The notes under the pieces: generated by a model
What the model was told of the DNA's origin: nothing
The model's input: the letters and a program-made list of their open reading frames with translations, nothing else
The model's database searches: none
Part shown: one piece after another, positions 35,086 to 42,304 of the stretch
Layout of the letters: the number at the start of each line of letters is the position of its first letter
How positions within the stretch are numbered: position 1 is the stretch's first letter
Position numbers and translations under genes: made by a program
Assembly: GCF_030269305.1 (NCBI RefSeq)
Contig: NZ_BSTC01000002.1
Coordinates: forward strand, 496,001 to 560,000
From: Kineosporia sp. NBRC 101731
GTDB lineage: Bacteria > Actinomycetota > Actinomycetes > Actinomycetales > Kineosporiaceae
Length of the DNA: 64,000 nucleotides
Direction of reading: 5' to 3'

Positions 35086-35664
35086 ATGACCTCGCTGCCG
35101 GAGTGGATGCGCCCACCCCGCCCCGAGGGGTGGTTCGCCGAAGACCTCGACCGCCTTGCGGAAGCCCCGCGCCACACCGAACTGATCGATGGAGCGCTCG
35201 TCTTCATGATGTCTCCGCAGCGCTCCTGGCACGGCCGTCTGGTCACTTCGCTGGCGGTCTTCCTGTCGGAACAGGCGCCGGCCGGTCTCGAGGTAGAGCG
35301 CGAGATGACGATCCGACTAGACGAACGCAATCGTCCGGAGCCGGACCTTCTGGTCACGACGGCTCCCTACGATCCGAATCGCACCTGGTATGCACCCGAA
35401 GCGGTAGTTCTCGTTGTCGAGGTCGTCTCGCCCGAGTCGGCACACCGCGATCGAACGGTCAAGCTGCGCAAGTACGCAGAGGCCGGGATCGCCCACTACT
35501 GGCGGATCGAGGAGGAAAGCGGGGCCCCGGTCGTCCACAGCTACGAGCTGGACGCCCCCACCCGCGCATACGCCCCGACCGGAATTCACCGCGACAAGCT
35601 GCGCACCTCCACACCGTTCGGGATGGAACTCGACCTCAACGCTCTGGTGCCCGGCCGCAAGTAG
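35086..35664 (+). CDS. Uma2 family endonuclease-like protein
   Basis: The 192-residue protein has the Uma2 (DUF820) restriction-endonuclease-like fold. Expected catalytic elements are PEPDLLV, VVEVVSPES and the lysine of KLRKY. Members are common in actinobacteria and cyanobacteria, often mobile or multicopy, and their targets are unknown. The ATG at 35086 begins the family homology. It sits alone between repeats D and B, the size of one cassette. Confidence 0.8.
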   Translation: MTSLPEWMRPPRPEGWFAEDLDRLAEAPRHTELIDGALVFMMSPQRSWHGRLVTSLAVFLSEQAPAGLEVEREMTIRLDERNRPEPDLLVTTAPYDPNRTWYAPEAVVLVVEVVSPESAHRDRTVKLRKYAEAGIAHYWRIEEESGAPVVHSYELDAPTRAYAPTGIHRDKLRTSTPFGMELDLNALVPGRK

Positions 35665-35698
35665 CGGACCAGGCACCAGATGAAGCACCGGAATCCGG

Positions 35699-35800
35699 TC
35701 AGACGTTGAACCGGAACTCGACCACGTTCCGACGCCGATCAACGAACTTGGAGTCGGCCTCTCACAGCCCGAGGACCCGCACCCGACGACCGCACAACTT
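35699..35800 (-). repeat. ychF-tail repeat B plus duplicated vapC tail
   Basis: Minus-strand bases read RRNVVEFRFNV-stop. All 16 core bases (CGGAACTCGACCACGT on the plus strand, 35712-35727) are identical to the core in intact ychF. Beyond it, the plus strand matches repeat A through GATCAACGA and a copy of the vapC end (KLCGRRVRVLGL-stop). This is the remnant of a second VapC cassette. Confidence 0.7.
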
Positions 35801-36113
35801 GAGGGCTCACGTTCCGCAAGAGGACAAGCAACGGGGCCAGCGGCTGTCCAACTTCCGGTGTGAGACCGTCGAACCTTGACGATCCTGACCCTATCTAGTC
35901 AGACCCGAACGTTTTCTACTCAGCTTGGCTAAAGTCGACTTAGCCGCTTTTGTCAATGCCTTTCCTAAAAGTCACCCAGGTGAAATTTTGATCCCGAGAA
36001 ATCACCCAACCATGGACTGCAATCGCGAGATGCAGTCTCAAACCTTGTAGAAAATACTCTTGGCCGCTACAGGGCGGGCTGACTGATTCGCGAAGCATCC
36101 ACATGGGGGAACC
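35801..36113. other. AT-richer intergenic region before the lectin gene
   Basis: These bases hold no convincing open frame. Composition is lower in GC than the flanks and includes several AT-rich stretches, which may carry the lectin promoter. The final bases have GGGGGA close to the TTG start. Confidence 0.45.
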
Positions 36114-36623
36114 TTGATCCACCGGCGCCTAACACTGCTTATTGCCGCCTCGGTCGCGATAGTTTTATCGCCATTAGCGCTTTCCGGCACTGCATCGGCA
36201 GAGGCTTTTTGGCGTTGCATGGATGTGCGCAATGCCGGAAAGTCAAACGGCACAGCCGTCCAAGCATACGACTGCAATGGAACCGGAGCGCAGACCTGGG
36301 TCTACTCGACAACAAACAAATCCCTACGCAACCCAAATTCCAACCGCTGTCTAGATGGAAATAATATGGCCACCGGCAAGGGGCTGTATATTTGGGATTG
36401 CAATGGAACATCTGCTCAAAGGTGGGTTCCGTTCCGGGCTGATTCTACTGGCCGGAGCCCTGGCTACAGGAATCCAGATTCTGGAAAATGCATTGACGCC
36501 AACGACCGTCGCAATGGACGTCAGTTCATTGTTTACCCGTGCAACTATTCACTTGCACAGTGGTGGGGTATGGGGCTGTATTCGGCATACCCCTCAAGCA
36601 TTTCTTCGCCCACTACCACCTGA
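36114..36623 (+). CDS. Secreted ricin-type beta-trefoil lectin
   Basis: The 169-residue protein has a signal peptide (MIHRRLTLLIAASVAIVLSP, cleavage likely after A29) and a mature beta-trefoil of three repeats, each with a Q-x-W (QTW 60-62, QRW 102-104, QWW 149-151). Cysteine pairs fit the ricin B fold. No catalytic domain is attached, so it may bind sugars on a host, prey or own surface or form part of a larger toxin. The TTG start is supported by an upstream GGGGGA, although the spacing is short. GC is well below that of the chromosome, a sign of transfer. Confidence 0.75.
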   Translation: MIHRRLTLLIAASVAIVLSPLALSGTASAEAFWRCMDVRNAGKSNGTAVQAYDCNGTGAQTWVYSTTNKSLRNPNSNRCLDGNNMATGKGLYIWDCNGTSAQRWVPFRADSTGRSPGYRNPDSGKCIDANDRRNGRQFIVYPCNYSLAQWWGMGLYSAYPSSISSPTTT

Positions 36624-36685
36624 GTGATCGATTGGGGCTGTAGCGCCACCCGGCCGTCGGCGCTACACCCCAATTTTCGGATTGT

Positions 36686-36721
36686 TAAACTTGGAACCGG
36701 AACTCGATCACGTTCCGACGG
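36686..36721 (-). repeat. ychF-tail repeat C
   Basis: Minus-strand bases read RRNVIEFRFQV-stop (TAA). 15 of the 16 core bases (36699-36714) match intact ychF, and the flank matches repeat B beyond the core. It separates the lectin cassette from the recombinase-bearing segment. Confidence 0.65.
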
Positions 36722-36799
36722 CAACAATCAAACCTTTCCCGAACTGCCACCTGCACATCAGGCATCAAGCACACAACCCGCAAGGCCGATAGATGCACC

Positions 36800-37144
36800 A
36801 TGAAGCAAACTCCAGCACCATCCATCATTACAGAGCGGTACGCCCGGGCAATTTATAAATTCGCCAACAAGCAATCGGTCTGTCCAACCTGTCTTATATT
36901 GGCATATTCACCAGACAAGGACGTAAATACGACGAAGAACGAGCTATATGCCAATATAGCCATCCTTCGAAGATTTTACTCCCCGCAGAATTGCCTCGAA
37001 ACCATCGAGCACAAAGACAAAAACATTTCCTTTGCGAAAAGGCTAGGACTCATGCTCGATCGAGAGACAATTTTTGCGACGCCGGATGAAGCTGAAACAT
37101 TTGTCACACTTTGGCTTGACGGCCTGCCAGCGGAGGAGACTTAG
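36800..37144 (+). CDS. Hypothetical protein
   Basis: The 114-residue soluble protein (MKQTPAPSIITERYARAIYK) has a CPTC pair (C28 and C31) and no recognised domain. Its GC content is far below the genome average, and many codons end in A or T, so it was probably acquired. A function cannot be assigned; its place next to a broken gene and a recombinase suggests mobile-element cargo. Confidence 0.55.
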   Translation: MKQTPAPSIITERYARAIYKFANKQSVCPTCLILAYSPDKDVNTTKNELYANIAILRRFYSPQNCLETIEHKDKNISFAKRLGLMLDRETIFATPDEAETFVTLWLDGLPAEET

Positions 37145-37372
37145 AGCTGCGTTGTGCGCCTTTTTACCAACTGACACAACCGCCAATTGATTAACCCAGG
37201 AGGACCGCGCGGCACCGGTTAGATTTAATTAAATTGGCTTTTAATGTGGGATGACACGCCTGACGTAGGGCATCTCTAACTGCACTCCGACGCCGGTGAT
37301 CAAACTCATACGTTCACCCACTACTGACCAGTTGGATTCAGCAGGACGCGCACCCTATTCGACACTGCAAGC

Positions 37373-37600
37373 ATGACCACCTCTGACGATTCCTCACCTC
37401 AGCGCCGGCGAACCGGGAAGCAGATCGGGATTCGCCTCTCCGCGTGCACCCGGGACTAGGCCGAGGCGATCACCATCGCAGTTGAGAGCGCTCTTCATGC
37501 AGAGGCGATTAAACAGGGCATGGACGAATGCTCTATCTACGCCTCATTTCGCCCCGAAGGTTGGGAGAAGTGGCGCAGGACGATCGACATAGACGATTGA
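37373..37600 (+). pseudogene. Small gene with an internal amber stop
   Basis: The ATG at 37373 opens a frame that continues to TGA at 37598-37600 in the same phase, 75 sense codons with one TAG at codon 29 (37457-37459). Both parts keep normal codon use (MTTSDDSSPQRRRTGKQIG before, AEAITIAVESALHAEAIKQG after). This fits a single nonsense mutation. It lies directly before the recombinase remnant and may have been an element-encoded accessory protein; no family is recognised. Confidence 0.5.
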
Positions 37601-37614
37601 GTCAATGAACGAAA

Positions 37615-37640
37615 ATGGCCCGGCCAATTGGCCGGGCCAT
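37615..37640. terminator. Perfect 26-base palindrome, bidirectional terminator
   Basis: ATGGCCCGGCCAATTGGCCG and its remainder make an exact palindrome between the broken gene and the convergent recombinase end, followed by T-rich bases on the plus strand (TATTCTTT). Confidence 0.7.
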
Positions 37641-37643
37641 TGC

Positions 37644-38594
37644 CTATTCTTTCCACTGGATATCCACCGAACCGGGCCTGAACATTCGCGACCCGCGTTT
37701 CCCGGCTTTCAACCTCACCACACACAGCGCGTCCAGAATGCCGCGCTTCAGCATGAGCGTTGCCGCGTCGAATGCGGCCACTGGATCCGGAGCACGCACC
37801 AGATGCAGCACGTGTTTCGCCCCTGCCTGCGAAGATTCTTGCTCAGCCGTACTCAACTCAGACATGATCTTCTCCGAAGCGACTCTGAACCGCCGACCAT
37901 CGATCAGTCCAGAGTCGTAGTCGCCCTCGACGGTCGCCAGTCGCGCCCGGAGTAGCCGGATCTTGGATGCTGCGCGCTGTGCTGCCTCGTCTTCAACCGC
38001 CGGCAGAAGGTCAGTGAGATCGGATCGTCCGAGACGTGCCCGAAGCACGGCAATGACGTAAGCATCTACCGGCTCTCGCGTCCGGTTCGCGTGCCCTCCG
38101 CCGTTTCCAACCGCGAATCGGCAGGCATACCGTGCTCCGCTCCAGCCTTGCAGGACTCTTCCGCATACCGCGCAGAGGTACAGGCCAGACCCGAGATGCT
38201 TTCGGTCCGTTCCCTGCTGCTTGCGCCGCCTCGGATCGTTGATCCGTTCCTGCACATGATCGAACACCTCGGCCTCGACCAGGGGTGTCCATCGGCTCTC
38301 TACCGGAACGATCTTGCCCTGGTAAACCACTCGACCGACGTAGCGCGGATTGGTGAGGATCCCCCGCACAGAGGACTGATTCCACGCGCTACCCGTTCGG
38401 GTCGGCACCTCCGAGACAGTGAGCCATTTCGCCAGGGCGTAAAGCGAGTCGCCTGCCGCGAACCTGCTGAAGACTTCCCGGACCGATGCGGCCTCAGCCT
38501 CGATCACCGCCATTTCCGAGGTGTACCCGGTAAGCCGTGGCCCCTTGGCGTTGTAGCCGCTCTGCGCACGCTGTGCGTTGGCAGAGCGCCGACG
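37644..38594 (-). pseudogene. Large serine recombinase, N-terminal catalytic domain missing
   Basis: The frame has the central recombinase domain (GYTSEMAVIEAEAASVREVF and PTRTGSAWNQSSVRGILTNP), the zinc-ribbon segment with CAVCGRVLQGW and a C-terminal coiled-coil and tail (DALCVVRLKAGKRGSRM). An in-frame stop (TAA) at about 38594 ends the open frame upstream, and the resolvase domain with the catalytic serine is absent. It cannot recombine on its own. The first Met is at 38513 but homology starts before it, which shows a 5' deletion. It is probably the decayed integrase of the element in this island. Confidence 0.8.
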
Positions 38595-38652
38595 TTAGCG
38601 CCATCCGATCAGCGGTACGCACAGCCGCGAACCTCTCCGTACGGTTCGAGAT

Positions 38653-38895
38653 GTGCCAGAACTGGGAGATGTGATCGCGGCGAACGTACGACGCGAGCGC
38701 GCCGGCGCCCAGCTCACCCAGGCCCAGCTTGGGGAACGCCTCGGTCTCTCCGGTGACACCGTAAGCAACATTGAGAACGGCAAGCGCACCATCACGGCGA
38801 GCGACATTCCGCGACTCTGCTCCGCTCTTGGCATCGGGATCACAGACCTGTTCGCTCGGGCCGACCCAGAAGACCTCCGCGCGATGCGTCTTTAG
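38653..38895 (+). CDS. XRE-family helix-turn-helix regulator
   Basis: The 80-residue protein starts at GTG 38653 and has a complete HTH_3 domain (residues about 8-62, LTQAQLGERLGLSGDTVSNI). It is divergent from the recombinase remnant and overlaps its missing upstream part. Such small XRE proteins are typical repressors of mobile elements and could have controlled the element. The bases around it are antisense to the lost part of the recombinase. Confidence 0.75.
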   Translation: MPELGDVIAANVRRERAGAQLTQAQLGERLGLSGDTVSNIENGKRTITASDIPRLCSALGIGITDLFARADPEDLRAMRL

Positions 38896-39006
38896 ATCGC
38901 CTGCACCCTCTCGACTACCCAAGGAAAGCAGGCGCGGCGCCACGGGAAGCCTCACAGCCTGCCGGGTTCACCTCAATCGAGTCGCGCACGGCGAAGGGGA
39001 TCTTAG

Positions 39007-39849
39007 TTAACCCCCAGAGAGCCGAGAGCGGAACGATTCGATGGCCATCCCGCAGACGATGGCAGCAGCCATCGTGACCACCGAAAGATTCTGTCGACTC
39101 GCAGGGCCTTTACGTTCTCTTTTTCCCGCAGATGATTCCCACTTCGTTAATGCGTTCAAGTATTCGTTATACGCGACGCTTACGTTACTGCGCAACTTCT
39201 TGGCTAAAACCCACGAGACTAGTTGGGCAACAATTAAAATGGCGAACGGCGATGAATGCCGCGCAAAAAGTTCCCAACCGACCCGCCAAAAAATACATGA
39301 AAGTAGCAAGATCCCAAAGAGCACCGAAGCCAATATCGCTCGCCATTTCCATCGCCGAAACCGTCGCTCATATCGGCGACGCGTATCAAAGAGATTCTGC
39401 TTAATTTCGTCGCGAATCACGCTCGGACTGCCAGCAAAGTCCGATCCATGAACCACTTCGTAGATGCGCGAAGCCAGCAGATCTAATCCTTGCCGACTCT
39501 TGTTGTCCACATAGATCGGCATCGCAACTGCCACCGCTATTCCCGCTATGAAGACACCGAATGGCACTGCAGAATTAAAACCTCGAGGCCCACCAGTGAA
39601 GGCCCTCTCGAATTGGGATAGGGCCAGACCGATCAAACCGGCACTTAACGAGGTGCCCAACGGGAGGGAGACCCAGTTTACATAGACCTTTGAGCCCTGC
39701 CGCAGGACAAATTCATCGACCGGCTTTTGAACGAGGAAGGTTAACCAGTCGTAGATACTTCGCAAGAGCGAAAGTACGCCCCCCGCCATGGGTAGCAGGA
39801 GAAGGAATGTCAGAACTTTAGTCGTGAACATAGCGGTGATTCTAGGCAC
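39007..39849 (-). CDS. Hypothetical membrane protein with foreign base composition
   Basis: The 280-residue protein has about five membrane helices (near residues 10-30, 55-75, 95-113, 170-195 and 200-220) and a cytoplasmic stretch with Arg/Lys clusters (near 150-165). No domain is recognised. GC is lower than in chromosomal genes and third positions are mixed. The start is ATG 39849 or ATG 39831. It may be island cargo, for example part of a defence or phage-resistance module, but the sequence does not prove this. Confidence 0.55.
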   Translation of the reverse strand: MPRITAMFTTKVLTFLLLLPMAGGVLSLLRSIYDWLTFLVQKPVDEFVLRQGSKVYVNWVSLPLGTSLSAGLIGLALSQFERAFTGGPRGFNSAVPFGVFIAGIAVAVAMPIYVDNKSRQGLDLLASRIYEVVHGSDFAGSPSVIRDEIKQNLFDTRRRYERRFRRWKWRAILASVLFGILLLSCIFWRVGWELFARHSSPFAILIVAQLVSWVLAKKLRSNVSVAYNEYLNALTKWESSAGKRERKGPASRQNLSVVTMAAAIVCGMAIESFRSRLSGG

Positions 39850-40093
39850 CGTTGCGATCGGCAGAGGATATTTCCCGCAAGGACACTCCGAAGTTTAACT
39901 CAGCTTTTCCGTCGCCATTGACTGACGAACGTTCGGCTCGTCGACCCTTTCCCCAAGTTGGCGCCTCACGGGTAGGGATAATCCGATCTTTACTCGTTGC
40001 GGTTGGTTCAGCCCAGAGAGAGGCCCAGCCCAGGGTGTCCCCCCTGTCCCCACTGTCCCCAAATCCGTCTGAACTGCATGGATACGCGAGCAA

Positions 40094-40127
40094 AAAGGGG
40101 GAACACCCTAGTGAAGGTGTCCCCTTT
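40094..40127 (-). terminator. Terminator after the coiled-coil gene
   Basis: AAAGGGGGAACACC and GGTGTCCCCTTT pair with a two-base bulge, 16 bases from the coiled-coil stop. A run of three direct GTCCCC units lies just beyond (40036-40064) in a region with no gene. Confidence 0.5.
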
Positions 40128-40142
40128 AGGCCGGGACGTAGC

Positions 40143-40526
40143 TCAGCCGCGTTCGGAGAGTCTCTGGATCGCCGTCGTAAGGCCGGCCAACATCTCGTTC
40201 TGCGCCTGCTGACCGCTGACCAACGCGTCTACCTTGCCCTCAAGCGTCCCGAGGCGACCCTCAACCTTGTCGACGCGTTCGGTCAGACCATGTTGCCCTA
40301 CGGCCAGCGCCCCGACTGCGTTCGCGATCTCCCGAAGCGTGCCACTCTGCTCTACCTGAGTCTGGCGAAGAGCGTTCAGGCCACCGACGTGAGCTCGCAG
40401 AGCTTCGCTGGCCGAGCTCACCTCGCGGTCGGCCTCGGCCGCCAGGACGCGCGTGCCAGCACTCTCGCCACGAAGCCGACCGATCTCCGACTCCAGCACC
40501 TCGACCCGGGCGCGAATCTGCTCCAT
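40143..40526 (-). CDS. Coiled-coil hypothetical protein
   Basis: The 127-residue protein is an almost continuous heptad coiled coil (about residues 1-100) with no cysteine and few hydrophobic breaks, e.g. VEGRLGTLEGKVDALVSGQQ. No enzyme motif is present. It could be a structural or adaptor protein. It is the last gene of the island before ychF. Confidence 0.5.
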   Translation of the reverse strand: MEQIRARVEVLESEIGRLRGESAGTRVLAAEADREVSSASEALRAHVGGLNALRQTQVEQSGTLREIANAVGALAVGQHGLTERVDKVEGRLGTLEGKVDALVSGQQAQNEMLAGLTTAIQRLSERG

Positions 40527-40630
40527 CTCGCTAACATCATCGACTGTCGCACAGCAACCCGGCCGGCGGACCTGCGATCACGCACACAGCGGAGGTCATC
40601 GCACCGCTCGGTGCAGGGCGGGTGCAAAAT

Positions 40631-40664
40631 CGGCTGAAACAGTCGCGGCCCACTGTTTCAGCCG
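40631..40664. repeat. Perfect inverted repeat with 13-base arms
   Basis: CGGCTGAAACAGT (40631-40643) and ACTGTTTCAGCCG (40652-40664) are exact complements around an 8-base loop. It lies in the 344-base gap between the coiled-coil gene and ychF and is not obviously a terminator for either. An operator, an attachment arm or a nick site would all fit. Confidence 0.55.
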
Positions 40665-40800
40665 CTCCTCTCCCCTTGGGAAAATCCGGGGAGATGATCT
40701 TGGTAGCTGGTCGGGGGCGGAGCAACGCAGACCAACGGCATCCGATAGCCCGACCTGCACAAACGTAAAGACGCTCAGCTGCCAGACGATCACTAACGCT

Positions 40801-40845
40801 GTTCGGGACTAAGAGGCCGCAGATTCAAATCCCGTGGCCCCAACC
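40801..40845 (+). other. Degenerate tRNA-like 3' end
   Basis: GACTAAGAGG, then CCGCAGATTCAAATCCCG and GGCCCCAACC resemble the variable loop, T-arm and acceptor end of a tRNA, but the T-stem does not pair and the 5' half is absent. This looks like a fossil left by tRNA-targeted integration. Confidence in tRNA origin is limited. Confidence 0.35.
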
Positions 40846-40870
40846 GCATCGTCTCAAGCCAGAGGCGCTT

Positions 40871-41974
40871 CTATTTCTTCGCCGCAGTTGTTGCTCCGTG
40901 ACGGAACTCGACCACGTCGCCGTCCTGCATGACGTATTCCTTGCCCTCCATGCGCACCCGGCCCTTGGACTTGGCCTCGGCCATCGAGCCGGCCTCCATC
41001 AGGTCGTCGAAGCCGACGATCTCGGCCTTGATGAAGCCGCGCTGGAAGTCGGTGTGGATGACGCCCGCGGCCTGCGGAGCGGTCCAGCCCTGGTGAATGG
41101 TCCAGGCGCGGGACTCCTTCGGGCCGGCGGTGAGGTAGGTCTGCAGGCCGAGGGTGTGGAAGCCGACCTTGGCCAGCTGGTCCATGCCGGACTCTTCCTG
41201 GCCGACGCTCGCGAGCAGTTCGGCGGCCTCTTCGGGCTCCAGTTCGACGAGCTCGGACTCCAGCTTGGCGTTCAGGAAGATGGCGTCGGCCGGGGCTACC
41301 AGCTCGCGCATCTTGGTGTGCAGCTTCTCGTCGGACAGGCCGTCCTCGTCGACGTTGAAGACGAAGATGAAGGGCTTGCTGGTCATCAGGGACAGCTCGC
41401 GCAGGTGCTCCATCTCGATACCGGCCTTCGCAGCGCCCTTGGCCAGCGTGACGCCCTCTTCGAGCAGCTTCTGCGCGGCGAGGGCGGCGTCGAGCACGGC
41501 CTTGTCGGCCTTCTTCCCCTTGACCTCTTTCTCGAGGCGGGGAATGGCCTTCTCCAGGGTCTGGAGGTCAGCCAGCATGAGCTCGGTGTGGATGACCTCG
41601 ATGTCGTCGGCGGGGTCGACCCGGCCGGCGACGTGGATCACGTCGTCGTCGACGAAGGCGCGCACCACCTGGCAGATCGCGTCGGCCTCACGGATGTTGG
41701 CGAGGAACTTGTTGCCCAGGCCCTCGCCCTCGCTGGCACCCTTCACGATGCCCGCGATGTCGACGAACGACACCGTGGCCGGCACCAGCTTCTCGCTGCC
41801 GAACACCCCGGCCAGCTTGCCGAGCCGCTCGTCGGGCAGCGGGACCACACCCACGTTGGGCTCGATGGTGGCGAACGGATAGTTCGCCGCCAGCACCTCT
41901 GCCTTGGTGAGAGCGTTGAAGAGCGTCGACTTGCCGACGTTCGGGAGACCGACGATGCCGATGGTGAGTGCCAC
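40871..41974 (-). CDS. ychF: Redox-regulated ATPase YchF, with altered C-terminus
   Basis: The 367-residue protein is the conserved Obg-family P-loop ATPase YchF (OLA1). G1 is GLPNVGKSTLFNAL (7-20), the NVDED motif replaces NKxD, and the C-terminal TGS domain is complete. It binds ribosomes and ATP. The family usually ends in ...FNV; here DGDVVEFR is followed by HGATTAAKK and the stop. The last shared codons are the 16-base core CGGAACTCGACCACGT (40902-40917), identical to island repeat B. I infer that integration replaced the original 3' end. Confidence 0.93.
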   Translation of the reverse strand: MALTIGIVGLPNVGKSTLFNALTKAEVLAANYPFATIEPNVGVVPLPDERLGKLAGVFGSEKLVPATVSFVDIAGIVKGASEGEGLGNKFLANIREADAICQVVRAFVDDDVIHVAGRVDPADDIEVIHTELMLADLQTLEKAIPRLEKEVKGKKADKAVLDAALAAQKLLEEGVTLAKGAAKAGIEMEHLRELSLMTSKPFIFVFNVDEDGLSDEKLHTKMRELVAPADAIFLNAKLESELVELEPEEAAELLASVGQEESGMDQLAKVGFHTLGLQTYLTAGPKESRAWTIHQGWTAPQAAGVIHTDFQRGFIKAEIVGFDDLMEAGSMAEAKSKGRVRMEGKEYVMQDGDVVEFRHGATTAAKK

Positions 41975-42120
41975 GCGCCCAGGTTACTGGCCACAGGTCG
42001 CGAGGCCCGAATTGCGGACGCCCACGAGCACCGGCCGCGGTCCGGTCACCGCACGCGGTGGACGCCCAGGACTGCCTCGCGGCGATACTCACCGGCGTTC
42101 TCCGCGACGGGCTGAGCGGT

Positions 42121-42164
42121 CCGTGGCGGTCCGTGGCGCTTCGTGGCGCTTCGTGGCGCTTGGT
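42121..42164. repeat. Short tandem repeat
   Basis: About four 10-base units of the type CGTGGCGCTT lie in the 330-base divergent gap between ychF and rmuC. No other gene or site is evident there beyond a short inverted repeat (GTGATCG near 42170 and CGATCAC near 42190). Confidence 0.55.
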
Positions 42165-42304
42165 GGACAGTGATCGTGGGCATTCCGTGCGCGATCACCG
42201 CAACGAACGCACACGATCATGGACTTCGGGGCCGGGGGCTTCGATCGGGTCCGGAATCGGTATCGCCGCCATCACTGTCGGTGGCGCCTGGCATCGTGGC
42301 CGTC

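Noticed and set aside
34125-36721. CRISPR array
   Set aside because: The repeats are 30-45 bases but 700-1000 bases apart with whole genes between, and they end in a coding-like stop. No cas genes are present.
36800-37144. Zinc-finger protein call based on CPTC
   Set aside because: Only one CxxC pair exists and no second pair or histidine set follows at a fitting distance.
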